Below, piece by piece: positions 26,032-38,300 of a stretch of 64,000 nucleotides of DNA. A program made the translations under genes and the position numbers. The notes under the pieces were generated by a model that saw only the letters and a program-made list of their open reading frames with translations, had not been told where the DNA came from and searched no databases. The stretch is from Oscheius onirici (Eukaryota; Nematoda; Chromadorea; Rhabditida; Rhabditidae): the NCBI GenBank assembly GCA_932521025.1, contig OW051471.1, forward strand, positions 1,984,001 through 2,048,000. The letters run 5' to 3'. The stretch's first letter is position 1, and the number at the start of each line of letters is the position of its first letter.

Positions 26032-26724
26032 TATGCGCTGCAAAATAGGCTTTTTTGGAGCGAAAGATGGGAAGAGAGTTCGAGAAAAAGGTGAAATTTT
26101 ATACGAAAGAAGAAAATGAGGTGATTGTCATGATTTTTTGGCATATAAACTTTTCCTGCGTAAAATAGGCCTCATATTTAGCTACAAAAAAACGAGAAAG
26201 AACCGTTGAAAAGGAGCATAGAGCACGTATTTTTGAGAAAATCGTTAGATAGGAGCAAAATGGAAGAAAAGAGATGGGTTTTGACAAAATTTTTAAATTT
26301 CCATCTATGCTTGTGTTTTCACGTAGAAAGACGTATCGTTTTTTGTGAATGTTTGGTTACTTTGCTAATAAACAACCAAAATTTGAAGATATTGAGAAAC
26401 GCCCATTTATGTCTGAAAAGTCTTCAATCACTCCTCAAATCGCGTTTTCTCATCATAAAAACGTGTAAATATTCAGAACAATAAAGAAATTTTCAAAATC
26501 GAAGTGTTGAAAGGGAGCGTGAGAAATGGACCCAGGCTGAGTTTTCGCGCCAAGACCGTCGAAAATTAATAAAGCGAAGCATGTGGAACTTGGAAACTAA
26601 GCCATTTTTAGCTTGTAAGACGAGTATAATGTACAAAAAACAATTTAATAACATGAGAAAAATATGCGATGGGAAAGACCGATTCTTAATTTGAGATCAC
26701 AATCTAGATACTTTTTTTCGTCGA

Positions 26725-29700
26725 CTATTCTTCTCCCTCGTCGATCATCAGAGGCTCATCGTCGACTGCTTTGAACTGATAGTTGGATTCACTGAAAAAT
26801 GATATAAACTGAGAAAAAAGGCTGAAAATACCCTTCGTTATCTTCCTCCTCTTCCTGGTCGTCAGCTTCGCTCGAAGGCGCATCCATATCCCTAGCCAGT
26901 CTGTTCTTTTTGGCCTGCTGCTCGGCCTGCTTCTTGGTCTTTTTCCTCAGCTGACGCTTCTTCGCCTTACTCGGGTTTGTCGTGGATAGTTTCGGTTGCT
27001 TGGCTCGAACGGCATCAATGGCTTTGGCTACCCTGCTGTCGGCGGCAAGGAAGGCGCCGGGAATACGGTGTATGTAGATCTGAAAACATTTTATTGAAAA
27101 AGGGGCCACAACCGACGTGACCTAACATTTGTAGTTCATTACTTTGGTACTTTTATGATACATGCAACTATTTTATTATTATTGAATTATCCACTTTAAA
27201 TTGCTCCCAGGTCTCTGTGTGTCTGTCGGAAGCTTTAATTGGCACTCAAAATGGAGCAATTTGTGCGCACAATTAAGGGGAAAGGAGTTAGTGTAACAAG
27301 TTTAGACAAGTCAATTTGCAAGTACGTGGACTTTGATAATTTTTGACTGGGGATAGTTTCCAGACAGTAGAGAATCAAGTGCGGGTTAGGAATACGGGAA
27401 AGCGTTCAGGGGGTTTTCTACTATAACTTACGTTTTAACGGAGTGATATCACAACTGGAGAACAAGGATAGGGGAGAACAGGAGCACGGACAGGGATACG
27501 AGAAAGAGGGGCAGGGTTACAGAGAGATAGAGGGACAGAGAGGGACAGGGTTACAGAAGGACAGAGGGACACATATCTGGCTCTGTACTTTCAGACCTGT
27601 ATTTTTGTTTCGTGTACAGTAATTAAGCTGCTCTTATCTATTAATTGATCTGGAGAGGGATCAAACAGCTAACTGTTATCTGTTTTGAAAAGGACAAAAT
27701 TAAGTCACTTAGTCCCGGAGGGGCGTAGCACAACTTGTTGTCATTATTCCAGAAACCAATATTGTTTGCTTACACTATTACACATTATTAATCTCTATTA
27801 CTCTTAAATATAACTTTTCTTCACCTATCTTTAACAGCGTAATCTACTACCAGCCAACAAAACTTGCCTAGCTGGTCATGGCATATACTTCTACGGGAAC
27901 TCGTTTTTGCTTCAAATATAATAGATTTTTTCTTTACAATGAACTTAAAAAGGCAATGGCTCTATACCTGTACTTTCCATACAGCCTCATTTCCTTTTCT
28001 CCCCTTTCAACACTTCGCCTATGTCCAATTCATAGAAATAAATGAAATAATCAAATTCTTCTCAATAAATATACAAATATTATTTGTTTCAAAAAGGTAA
28101 TCCTTTGTCAATATTATGGCAATAATTCAACAAAAATAAAATAGTTGCATGTATCTTAAAAGTACCATTACTTGTCATTCGTGTTCTTCATGTTTTCAAG
28201 GAAAACCATACCTGCCACTGAAGCATAGCCCTGTGATCGATTCCCTCGAAATTGTCCTTGAAGTTATCTGGATTCAGCGGCTCGAATTTGATCCAGAATG
28301 GCGATTTGATGGGGAATACACTGAAAAAGACATTGTCTCCTTTTTGAGTGTGTGAAAATAACGTAAAGAGAGTAAAAACTTACGGTCCCTTTGCATGCTT
28401 ATCCAGCTCCTTGGAGATGTTCATTCGGCCGGCCATCTCGGTCAGCATGAAAAATCCGTCTTCCAGAGTCGCGACCGTGTTGAGCAGCTGGTCTAGGCGT
28501 CCCAGACGATGAGTGAACCTATTTTTTTTATTTCTCAACATAAATTTGAGGAAAAGGACCTTTTCTTCATATTCTGGTCAATTTCGGCAGAGATGGGATC
28601 AGTGAAGGCGCTGAGGGCATGAATCTGGAGCACATTTATCTCCGTCCAGTTGCTTTTGTGATGCATTTGTTGTCTGAAAGACGGCTTATTTCCAATCGAA
28701 AACAATTGAAAACGTACGAAACACCGAACCGGACGAGACAATGAGCCTGGGAATCCTTGAAAATATGCTTACAGTAGTTGAAGAGGAGCTCTTCTTCTTG
28801 GAGGCGCTGAAATATGGACGTTTTAAGAGGAATCTCGCCGTTTTGTCAAGTTGGGGCGACCACAACCGGCGTAGCCTAACATTTGTGGCTGTTGTGGTCA
28901 AGAATTTTTGAATAGAACCTACCATTGCACCGACATTCGGCAGCCATTCAATCACCGCCCCGAGACTGATGCTTTTTCCCTTCAGACAGGAAATTTTGTC
29001 CGTCTGGCAGACCAGCGGGGCCGTACTTCTGATCAGAATGCGCTGATTTCCGATTTTGTAGATAGCGTAGCGTTTTCCTGGAATTTCAGTAATTTTCAGA
29101 CTAAAAATAACAAAAATACCTGTCTTTGAGGCCTTTTTATTCTCCGGCGTAGGTTCCATATTGCCCATTTCCGTCATAATCTGTGCGAGAGGATCATCAG
29201 AAAAGCTAGCTTTTGACTCAAATTCCGGCATTTTTGGCTGCTCTTCTGCAGGAGGAAAACTCGGCTCGACGCTCTGGACGATATTTCGAAGCAATGTAGT
29301 CGGCTCTTCTTCGTCTAAAATTGAATTTTTATAGAAGCAAAAGAGAAAAACGTACAGAGATCTTGTCGGGTAGTCTTTTCCAGATACTGGCCGAGGAAAC
29401 CGTGCTTGGTAAAGGTTCTCAAATAGGAGGGACTGGTCTGGCCACCTGCGTGGAGAGGTTTGCTGATGAAGATGACCTTCTTCATTGAACCTGAAAGCAT
29501 AAACATTTAGAATGGGCCACAACCGACATGGTCTAACATTTGTGGCGGCCACAACATAAACAAAAAACTCACCCTCATGAATTTGGCTCCTGACTGAAAT
29601 GACGTATCTCGGTCTGTTCCTTCTGGCCACAAAGGACTCGGTCATGAGGTAGCTGGCCGTTGTGGCGTCCATCGCCACAGTAATTCCTCTCTCCAGACAG

Positions 29701-31114
29701 ATGTTGAAGGCCGTCTAAATCATGCTCATTATCAAGCAAATTTAGGATAAATACATACCGTATCCTCCTCAATTCTCGCCCTATTTGCCATCGTGAGGGG
29801 CCGGTTCCTTTGGACATCGTGCTGATTAATCTCTAGGCGGTCTTCCAGCGACGGCAGTCGAATTTTGGTCTGATGGCCGAATTGGATCGTCTCTACCAGT
29901 GGCGATGGGTTAGCTGTGGGCACATTTTCGGGAATTTCGCTCGACCAGTCGACTTGCTCAATCGGCTTGTGGTAGAATGCCATTCCGACGACGGCCTGCC
30001 AGCGTTTCGAGCATCTCTGCGACACGTACGTGTTGATTTTCGGTCCCGTGCTGAAACAGCCAGGCACTGCGAAAGGATTCGCCTCCTCGCAGATCATCTG
30101 ATTCAGCTTGTCACGTTCGTCCTTCAGTTTCTGGTCGGCCATCTAAGATTTAGAGTTTTTTTACTGGAAAAGAGTAAAAACCTTGACATCTTCCTTGTTC
30201 TGAGTGAAACGAAACTTGGACTCATTCCAGTACGATGAAAGAATCGAAATGATGCGTTTTTGTTCTTCTTCTGTGACTACCTGAATTTTTTTTTAGAAAC
30301 TTGGAAAAAATAAGAAAACGAACCGATCTCTCCGTTTGATGAAAGTATTCTAACAGCTTCGGGGCCCAGGGTAGATGTTTATGCTGCTCGCTGCGTTCCG
30401 ATCTCGGCAGACGTGGTTCCTTCTTATTTGGCTCTTTTCCTTCCTTCTCTCCGGCCTCCTTGACAATTTCCAGCTTTCTTCTACGGAGCTCTATCACCTC
30501 CTTGCGAGCTTCCTCTCTGAAAATTACGAACTTTTTGTAGTCTAACACGGCAGCCACAAACGACGTGGCCTGACATTTGTGGCGAATCTCGCGAAAATAA
30601 GAAAAAAAGCTTACTCGGTTAGATGCTTGTACTTTCTGAGCTCGTAAGCTATAGCCGCGTCTGACGGTCCCTTCGTCATGTTCATTTCCCAGATCATGGC
30701 GTCGATTTCCTCTGGACCCATCATCTTGTTTCGAAGCTCCTTTTTCGCGGCGAATTTTGAGACTGTCACCGACTGATTTTCTTCTTTCTGGTCCTCCCGT
30801 CTCTGGATTTCTTCGCGCTTGATCCAGCTGGGAACGCGGCCGTCCGTAAATAGCATCTCCTGTCCCTCGTATTCCTTGGCCATGCTCGTCAGGTGCAGCT
30901 CGGTACATTTGGAGCAGTTTCCGATGATGTGAGCCGTCAGACCTGCAATCATTTGGTACTTTTAGAATAAGATTTTGTAAAGCGCCATTTTTGAATGTGT
31001 AAACGACAAAAACATACTTTGGAAGTCGAATTCTTTCATGCAGCGGATGTATTCGTCGCAGAATTGCTGCGTTTCGCCCTCTGGCGGCTTCAGCTCTTGA
31101 AATGGCCTACTCAT
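26725..31114 (-). CDS. Probable Little elongation complex subunit 2 (ICE2/NARG2-like)
   Basis: Fifteen exons: 31114-31018, 30942-30615, 30516-30324, 30280-30182, 30142-29759, 29714-29573, 29490-29356, 29314-29120, 29077-28923, 28806-28718, 28673-28560, 28518-28384, 28320-28212, 27079-26832, 26791-26725; 2490 nt, 829 residues, all phases consistent. The C-terminal third fits what I know of the NARG2_C domain: YAIYKIGNQRILIRS, then LGRLDQLLNTVATLEDG, then an IDHRAMLQWQIYIHRIPGAF motif, followed by a lysine-rich stretch (KAKKRQLRKKTKKQ) and an acidic end. ICE2 proteins serve Pol II transcription of snRNA genes in the nucleus. The assignment rests on motif memory, not a search. The ATG follows acceptor CCTTTTCAG|CA, only 171 bp after the MetAP1 stop, suggesting a shared transcript. 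Confidence 0.6.
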
Positions 31115-31285
31115 TGCTGAAAAGGGGACTTGTCGACTAAAAAGTGCGCGAGAAAGATACAAAACCGATTGGAAAACAGCAAACTTTTAAAAAAACCACA
31201 AAAATAGATCTTTTAAATAAGAACAGACAAATATAACAGGGTTACAAAGGGAAGACCTATGAATCAAAGGAAAAAAAAGGGAAAA

Positions 31286-33378
31286 TTATTTGCTGTAGTA
31301 TTGTTCAAGCTGGTCTTCAAACCACGGACGACCAGTTTCTCTCCGTGTCAGAACTTCACAACCCGTCTCGGTGACGAGAAGAGTCTGCTCGAATTGGGCG
31401 GAACGCTTGCCGTCCTTCTGAAAGTGAGGTATTTGTAAAATAACAGCTGCTACAACCGACGTGGCCTAACATTTGTGGTGCCACAACAACTTTTTTCCCG
31501 TATTTGTTCATTTTCAGCCAATTTTTGAGCTTAAAAGACATGAAAGCCTACCGTAACAGCAGTCCAATCATCCGGCCAGCGGTCATCGTGATAGCTTCCA
31601 GCATTGATCATCGGCTCGATTGTGAAAGCATTTCCGGCTTTCATCACGCCCGTAACGGTGCTCTCTATAAATTTCATCATTTTTTTGATGAAGGAAAATT
31701 CGTACGAGTTATTCCCATCCAGTCAAAGGCAGCCAACAAGCCGTATTCGTAGACAGGCACTATTTCTTTCCAACTTTTAAGCCAAACATTGCTACTTACT
31801 TGCATAATGAGGGATTGATGGAGCCGTGTGGAAGAGACGATGAATTCCGTGGCCGCAGTAGGCTTTTACGACGCTATAGCCGTTGGCATTGGCGTGTTTT
31901 TGGATCACGTTGCCGATTTCGCGGAATTTTACGCCGGGTTTCACTGAAAATATACTTTTTGGCTTAAAAGGGAGAACAAACCGATGGCAATGGCCTGAGC
32001 CAGACATTCGTACGTCGTCTCGACGAGTTTTCTCGACTCTGGATCGACTTGGTCGCCGACGAAGAAGGTCTCATTCAGATCGCCGTGAAATCCGCGATGG
32101 TAGACTGTTACGTCGACGTTGCACAAGTCGCCATTCTCCAGCTGACGCTGATCCGGGATTCCGTGACAGATGACCTCGTTGACCGACGTGCAGCAGCTTT
32201 TGGGAAACTTGTAGTAACTGAAAACTTGATAAAATAAACCTACCTAATTTTCCATAAACACTAATTTCGCTTATTTTCGTCGGGTTTTCGTTATGCAACT
32301 AATTTTCGCGCTGATTTTCAGCAAGCTAATAGCCAATAGAGCAGTTCTAAGCCGATGACAGAAAAAATACGCCATATTTGGACGAAAAAGTTGGTCCTTC
32401 CTTAATTTTTGCTGACGAAAAACTCTAAAATCGCAAGAAAAAGCGTCTGCATTTTCTCGCGGGAATCACGAAAATTCCCGCGGGAATTCTTAGTCTCAAA
32501 AAATATTCCCGCAGGAAGCGGGAAGGGAATCCCGTGATCATTTTTATTCCCGCGTTCCCGCGGGAATACGTTTTCTCGCGGAAATTTCATTCCCGCACAT
32601 CTCTGGTCACAACCGACGGAGCCTAAAATTTGTAGCGGCTACAACAGCCACAAATGCTAGGCCACGCCGGCTGTGGCTTTAGAAACAAATAAAAACGTAC
32701 CCTAAAGGACTCGGATAGCATTCCCGCTCGATGGCTGCTTCATGAACCACTCGGTCAATTTCGTCCGTCGTCACACCCGGAGCACATGCCTTCGCGGCCT
32801 CGTTTAGGCATTCTCTTCCCAGCTTGCAGGCCACCTTGAGACCTTCTATCTCCTCGTCGTCCAAGACCTTCGTAAAAAATTTTATCGAAGAAAACAAGTG
32901 TTTACCTTGACAATTTTGCTACTTTTGGCCTGTCGCTCCTCGAAACTGACTCCTTCCGGATGGACAGCATAGTCGGGACGGGGGATACGTTCGGGAACTT
33001 CGCGACGAGGCGTCAGACGAGCCGGGCGGAGCTGGCCGGTAAACTGAAGAAAGGGTGTTAGAAAGGACCAAAATAAAGGCTACAACCGACGTGGCCTAAC
33101 ATTTGTGGCTACCACAGCTTGAAAAAGTTCACCTTACCGAGTAGAATGGCCACGGATTGTAGGGAGCCTTCGGATCCAGATGGAGATCCTTGTGGGTAGC
33201 CCAGCTGGCTTTGAAACAGGTCTAGAAATCCATTTTTTGATTTCAAAAACGAAAACGTACGTACCTGGTCACAGAAGAACGAATCTTTTAGACCCATCTT
33301 GATGCAGGTAGGACATCTGAGCTTGGCCGGCTTGTCACAGCCCTTGCTCTCGCACGTCCGGTTTTCTATGTCCTCCAT
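31286..33378 (-). CDS. METAP1: Methionine aminopeptidase 1 (type I, with N-terminal zinc finger)
   Basis: Eight exons: 33378-33265, 33221-33138, 33043-32906, 32867-32701, 32217-31982, 31943-31800, 31664-31552, 31417-31286; 375 residues. The N-terminal MYND-like zinc finger ([19 protein letters not shown]) supports ribosome association. The pita-bread catalytic domain has all five metal ligands: D203 (NVDVTVY), D214 (GDLNETFF), H285 (LFHTAP), E311 (TIEPM) and E342 (QFEQT), plus H292. It removes initiator methionine co-translationally in the cytosol. Exon 4 is entered by a 38-nt intron ending in AAG rather than CAG. The ATG lies 6 nt after acceptor CGTCTTCAG. First gene of a probable MetAP1-ICE2-CPSF6 cluster, divergent from the zinc-finger gene. 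Confidence 0.96.
32340..32608. mobile_element. GC-rich MITE-like fold-back in a MetAP1 intron
   Basis: Repeated TTCCCGCGGGAA palindromes and an end reading CATTCCCGCACATCTCTG, directly abutting a copy of the intronic hairpin element. The terminus resembles hAT-type ends (CAGAGATG inverted), but the left terminus and a target duplication were not found. Confidence 0.45.
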
Positions 33379-33772
33379 TTTTTTCTGAAGACGTAAAATA
33401 CCTGGAATTGAGAAAAGAATTCAAATTGGAATTGAGAAAAGAATTCGAAATGTTTTGAAAATGGGCAAGACTGCAGCTGATTTTTGCTGTCCTTTTTTTT
33501 ACCGAATCCAGGCTATATTACTTGTCTACTCATTTAGCTATTTTTCTGTAAAAAAGCCCCTATAACAATAGTTGGTAAATCGAGAGAAGAACAAAAAAAT
33601 CAGGATTTGATCTGCAAAATTTGACCCGTATGTTTACGTGATTTTCATGGCAATCGCTGCGGGACCCATTTTCTAAAATTGCGTAAAAAGAATACTGACG
33701 TTGGACTTTATTTCAGCAACTTCTCCTTTTGCCGAAAAGCTTCCAATTGTCTATGGTTTTTTTTTCAGAAAA
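33379..33772. promoter_or_regulatory. Shared divergent promoter region
   Basis: The 394 bp between the MetAP1 ATG (minus strand) and the zinc-finger ATG (plus strand) must contain both promoters. The region is AT-rich with no clear TATA box. The last nucleotides on each side form acceptor-like sites just before the ATG. Confidence 0.4.
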
Positions 33773-34401
33773 ATGGACCAAAAACAATGTAAAACTTGTG
33801 GAATGACGTCTCGTTCAATCGGAAGCTTATTACAGCACAGAAAAACACACGGGGAGAGGTAAAATACCATTGTTTTGATAAAAAAATTCAGGAAAGTGAA
33901 ATGCTGGGAAGAGGGCTGTCCAAAGCTGTTTGTTGACGAGAAGTCGGTGAAAAGGCACTTAAAAATAGCACATACCGGTCAAAAGTGAGATTCTAGACAA
34001 AAATTTACACGAAAGCACTTCAGATTCAGCTGTGAGGCCTGTGGGAAGCACTACAAATCAAAAATTGCCTTGAATACGCATAAAAAGATCCATGTTGCTG
34101 ATAAACGGTATGAAAACAGGTTAAAAATCACTAAAGTTTACAGATTCACATGTGAGGAATGCTCAGAAACGTTCCTGCTAAGTGAACAGTACAAAATACA
34201 CTTGAGAAAACATGCCAATGTGAGTTTTCCTTATTTTAAGCTGTAAGTCTCTAGATTCGACCTTATTCTTGCTCAAAATGTGGTAAGAACTACATTTCGA
34301 GAGCTTCATGTCGTCGTCATATGCGAAAAATACACGAAATCGATGATATTCTGGGTCTGGAACCTGAAGAATTGGACAGTACTGTGGATACTACTGAATA
34401 A
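33773..34401 (+). CDS. Small C2H2 zinc-finger protein (five fingers)
   Basis: Five exons: 33773-33858, 33892-33984, 34024-34107, 34144-34219, 34255-34401; 161 residues. The protein is almost only C2H2 fingers: CKTC..QHRKTH, CWEEGC..HLKIAH, CEAC..THKKIH, CEEC..HLRKH, CSKC..HMRKIH, with TGQK- and ADKR-type linkers and a short acidic tail. This suggests a nuclear nucleic-acid-binding protein; the spacing CX4C in finger 2 recalls GLI/ZIC or TFIIIA-like fingers, but no orthologue is assigned. All four introns are very short (33, 39, 36 and 35 nt). The ATG comes 4 nt after a strong acceptor (TTTTTTTTTCAG|AAAA). Stop and AATAAA overlap, and the gene ends 34 bp from the BORCS6 stop on the other strand. 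Confidence 0.9.
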
Positions 34402-34435
34402 ATACATTTTATACAGAAAAAAATGAAACATGAGA

Positions 34436-35099
34436 TCATGTTAGAGATCCTTGGAAGAGCGTCTCGAAGAGCTCCACAAGCCGTCGCATTTCGGATCTAA
34501 AAAAGGTATTTTGAGATGGCCACAACCGACGTGGCCTAACATTTGTGGCTTTCTGACAGTAAAAGTGTCACTTACATTTGTCCAGAAAGGTTGGAGAGAC
34601 TTCCCATCGCGTTGCTGACTTCTTCCACCTTGGCTAGCATCTAAAGCTTCTTTTAGTACAAATTTTGGAACAAAATTAAACTTACAGCGTAGGTCTGCTT
34701 CACGTTAGCGTCAGCGGCATCACAAGCCTCTCCGATGGCAGCTCCGTAGCATTGAATCGATTCCAGCGTTAGATCACTCTTACCATGGAGAGATCCCCTA
34801 AAAATTTAGCTATTTTTACAAAAAAAAATGCTAAAAAAAACCTCAAATTTCGTAGAACGACGTCCAAACTGGCTGCTATGTCTTTAGCATAGGTCTCCAA
34901 GTCTCTGAGAACTTTAGGATCGGGCAACGGCGGTGTTCCGGGCTGCTTCTTGTAGCTAGCTCGAATTCTGTCCTATTTTGATGGGAAACAATAAAAATTG
35001 AATGAAAACCTCCAAATTATCAGCTACAAAGGTGGCCTGCTCCCGTTTTGGCGTCATCTGCTGACTAGAAGCTCTGGAGCTGGATCCGCTGCTGTCCAT
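34436..35099 (-). CDS. BORCS6: BORC complex subunit 6-like protein
   Basis: Five exons: 35099-35010, 34972-34842, 34797-34686, 34640-34576, 34496-34436; 152 residues. After a Ser-rich start the conserved helical domain (about 45-150) contains [54 protein letters not shown] and [14 protein letters not shown], fitting the C-terminal domain of BORCS6 (lyspersin). BORC recruits Arl8 to lysosomes and promotes their outward transport. The human protein has a long extra N-terminal region that is absent here. The ATG is immediately preceded by TTTTAAG, a 3'-splice-like site, and the gene lies 220 bp after the TAF2 stop. Confidence 0.85.
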
Positions 35100-35319
35100 C
35101 TTAAAAGCTTGCTTGTATAATAAAAAACACTTTCTATAGATAAATCTTGGGAAAGACCAGAAAACTGCGAAAATCGATTAAGAAAAGTAACTTTATAAGG
35201 TAAGATTGAAGGGAGAAATCAATAACACAGAATGTGAGGAAATAACAAAAAACATTGCATGTAACTGGAATGGCCCGTAACTGATCAAATTTTTACACAC
35301 ACAGAGAGAAAAAAGGGGA

Positions 35320-38300
35320 TTACTGTAAAACCATCATCTCGTCGCCGAAACTGTCATTCCGACGTCGGTTTTGCGGGGAATCGGGTGGTCTGTCATCGTC
35401 GAGAGTGCTGTTGACGAGACTGTGACCGCCTGGGGCAGGATGATAGAGACGCTGGTGACCGGTAGCGACTTCTGGACCGTCGCGGCACGGAGGAGTGCCT
35501 GGAAATGCGACAACCATAGTGACCAAACATTTGTGGCCATCACAGGGACATTTTTTTCGTTATCTGTAGATTGCTCGAAAAAGACTAACCAAGTCCGTAT
35601 AGCGAAAAATAGAGATCGTGGAATAACATCCGAGCACGGACATCGATTGGACACTGTATCAGACGCCAAATTTCACTTGCAACTTCGCCAGTATTGCAGG
35701 GATTGCTCGACGAGTAATCCGCGCTGAAATTTTTGTTGAAGAAGGTAAAAAAAAGGTTGGAATTTACTTATTTTGCGTAGAAAATGGCGGAGTTATAGCC
35801 AGCTGCTGAGGAATGAAAATTCTGATGCTTGGATCAGAATCACTTTCTGCCACCATCAAGAGTCTCTTCAAATCGTCCAGACATTTTCGGTCACGAACTT
35901 CGGCAATTCTATCGACAATGATGCTCAGAGCAGCTTTTCTCATCTGAAAAAAAGATTATTAGTCGAAAAAACAGCAACAACCGACGCAGCCTAACATTTG
36001 TGGTTTATTGTGGAGGTCGCAACCGAACTTTTGTAGCTTACCTGAATGCAAATCCTCGGCGCCGTGAAATTCCAGAAAACCTTCGAGTCGTGCGGCAGAT
36101 AACCCATTCGCTGCAAATGATATATTCCGCTCAGGGCGGCGATTCCGACCACCCGGCCAAAACTGGGCTTCATCGTGTCCATATTGAGACTCAGCGTCAG
36201 TTCCTTCAGAATTTGCTTAATTTCAGCGGCCAGCACGTCGGGAGTCGGCGTCTGACCGAGCGTGTTTGCGCTGGAGACTGTTGCCGTCAGGGCATTCAAC
36301 AGGGCAGCTCGGTAATGATCGTCAGAGTACCTGAAATTGTATTTTTTGACAAAAAAAATGGAAAAATTACCTATTGATAGAGTTATCGTTGAATCGTATC
36401 AGCTCCAGAATGAAGAATTGTACTTCGCGCATCGATTGGTTGGACTGACGCATTCGGGCCACAGCCTGCGGAAGAGCCTGCATCAAAAAGTACTGCTGGA
36501 GGTATTGTGACGTGGCGACAAAATTATTCGGCTTCGGTATATGGGCAGCTGATTTCGAGCCGAACATGTCTCTAAAAATAGAACAAAAATTGAGAAAAGA
36601 ACCAACTTTTCTCACCTAAAAATCTCAATCAGATCGGGAAGTCCACTCCAGGAGTCGGGCAGCTTGCTCAGAATGGCCGAGAGACAAAAAGCGGCTCGAC
36701 AGCGAACCCGGTAGAAGAACTGGTCACAGCGAATCAATTCTTTGAGGACTATGCGACTCTGGGCACTTGGGGCCAGTTGGAGTCGTTCTAGAGCCTGAAA
36801 AATGATGCTTTGTGGCTGCCACAACCGACGTGGCCTAAAATTTGTCTAACTGTGGCAAAGACGTACCTGAATCTGCGCCACAACATCCCTCTCGTACTTT
36901 AGCATGTATTCCCATTGATAATTCGGCTGTCTGATGGACAAGTGTCTCAAGAGCAGCAGTTCCGGATCTGCACGAATCCATAAAACTGGCGAATCGGGGT
37001 CCATATTGGTCAGATCGACTTCTACCTCTTCTCCAGTATAGAGAGGCACTTTTTTCTAAACTTTTGTTGTGAAAAATTCTAAAGAAAAACACTAACTCTT
37101 TTCTGCCGCCGACCTTTGGAATGACACTGGAGATCGGAACGTGAAGTTTCGCCATCTATTTGAACTGTATGGGAGAAGGAGCCGTCGAGCTCCTGGATGA
37201 CTATTGTGAGCGGACCGACGTATCTGAAAAAGAATGAATTTCACAGCAACAACCGGCGTGGCCTAACAGTTGAGGCTGATGTGGCTCCAAAACTTACTTC
37301 AAGCGCCCATTTCCCTCTTCCAGGTCCTGTTTCACCTCTAGCTCTACAATATTCCTCTTTCGGTTGAACGCATAATGAATTTGGAAGCTCGCATGTCCTC
37401 CAGACGAAATCCACTGTTCCAAAAACGTCTCGATCACATTGCCCGTCACTGACGTCACGGTTCGGAAAAAAGACTCGGTCGAAATGATCTGTAATTAGTT
37501 TTTTATACGAAAAAGAGGCAAAAACCATATGGGTCCAAGAAGCTGGTCGGTCCCTTCTCTCGCTCATCTGCTGGGCCACTGTGAGAATTTTATGGAGGAC
37601 CTGGTAAAAAGGCTCCTGTCCGATTCGTTTCAGCAGCATTCGTAGCACGAGATAGCCCTTCTTGACGAGCATGTCGGCATATAATGGACTGCAGAGCTGC
37701 TCCATTCTGGGCTCACAGTGGATATTGTAACGGGACAGCTGATTGAAATGTGGGCGAAGAATCAACTGAAAATATGAAATTTTGGGGAGGCTGATACAGA
37801 CGTGGCTTGACATTTGTCTAACTGTGACATTATAATGGGCAACAACCGACGTAGTCTAACAATTGTCTAACTGTCGAAACAGTGGCTTTTATGAAGAAAA
37901 AACCTACTTTTCCCCATTGAGTTTCGTAGTCAATTACAGCCGTCATATTTTTCTTGATCTGGTACATGGATTCGCTATATCCGAACATTTTCTCGACAAA
38001 TTGGGCAGTAATGAATCTAGAAAACTTTTTTTTTTCAATTTTGAAGAAAAACAAACCTCGAAAGCGATTTAGTCAGCCACGAGTCGACAAAATGACTGCA
38101 GACTATAAAGCAGCCGATAAATTGTTCAGCTGCGGCTAGGGCGATCATCTGGCGGCTCTGCTGGACAACGTCAATAATTTTCTTGTGGAAGAGCATGTTG
38201 ACGGAGAAGAGGGTGAGACTGCTGTAGCTGGTCACCTCGTCTGGGATCTGAAAGTTATTGTACTTTTTGTGAATTTTGAGAGCCACAACCGACGTGGCCT

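Noticed and set aside
31665-31799. Possible extra MetAP1 exon at about 31759
   Set aside because: Joining 31800 directly to 31664 keeps phase and gives the conserved [12 protein letters not shown] segment; the extra stretch does not align with the family.
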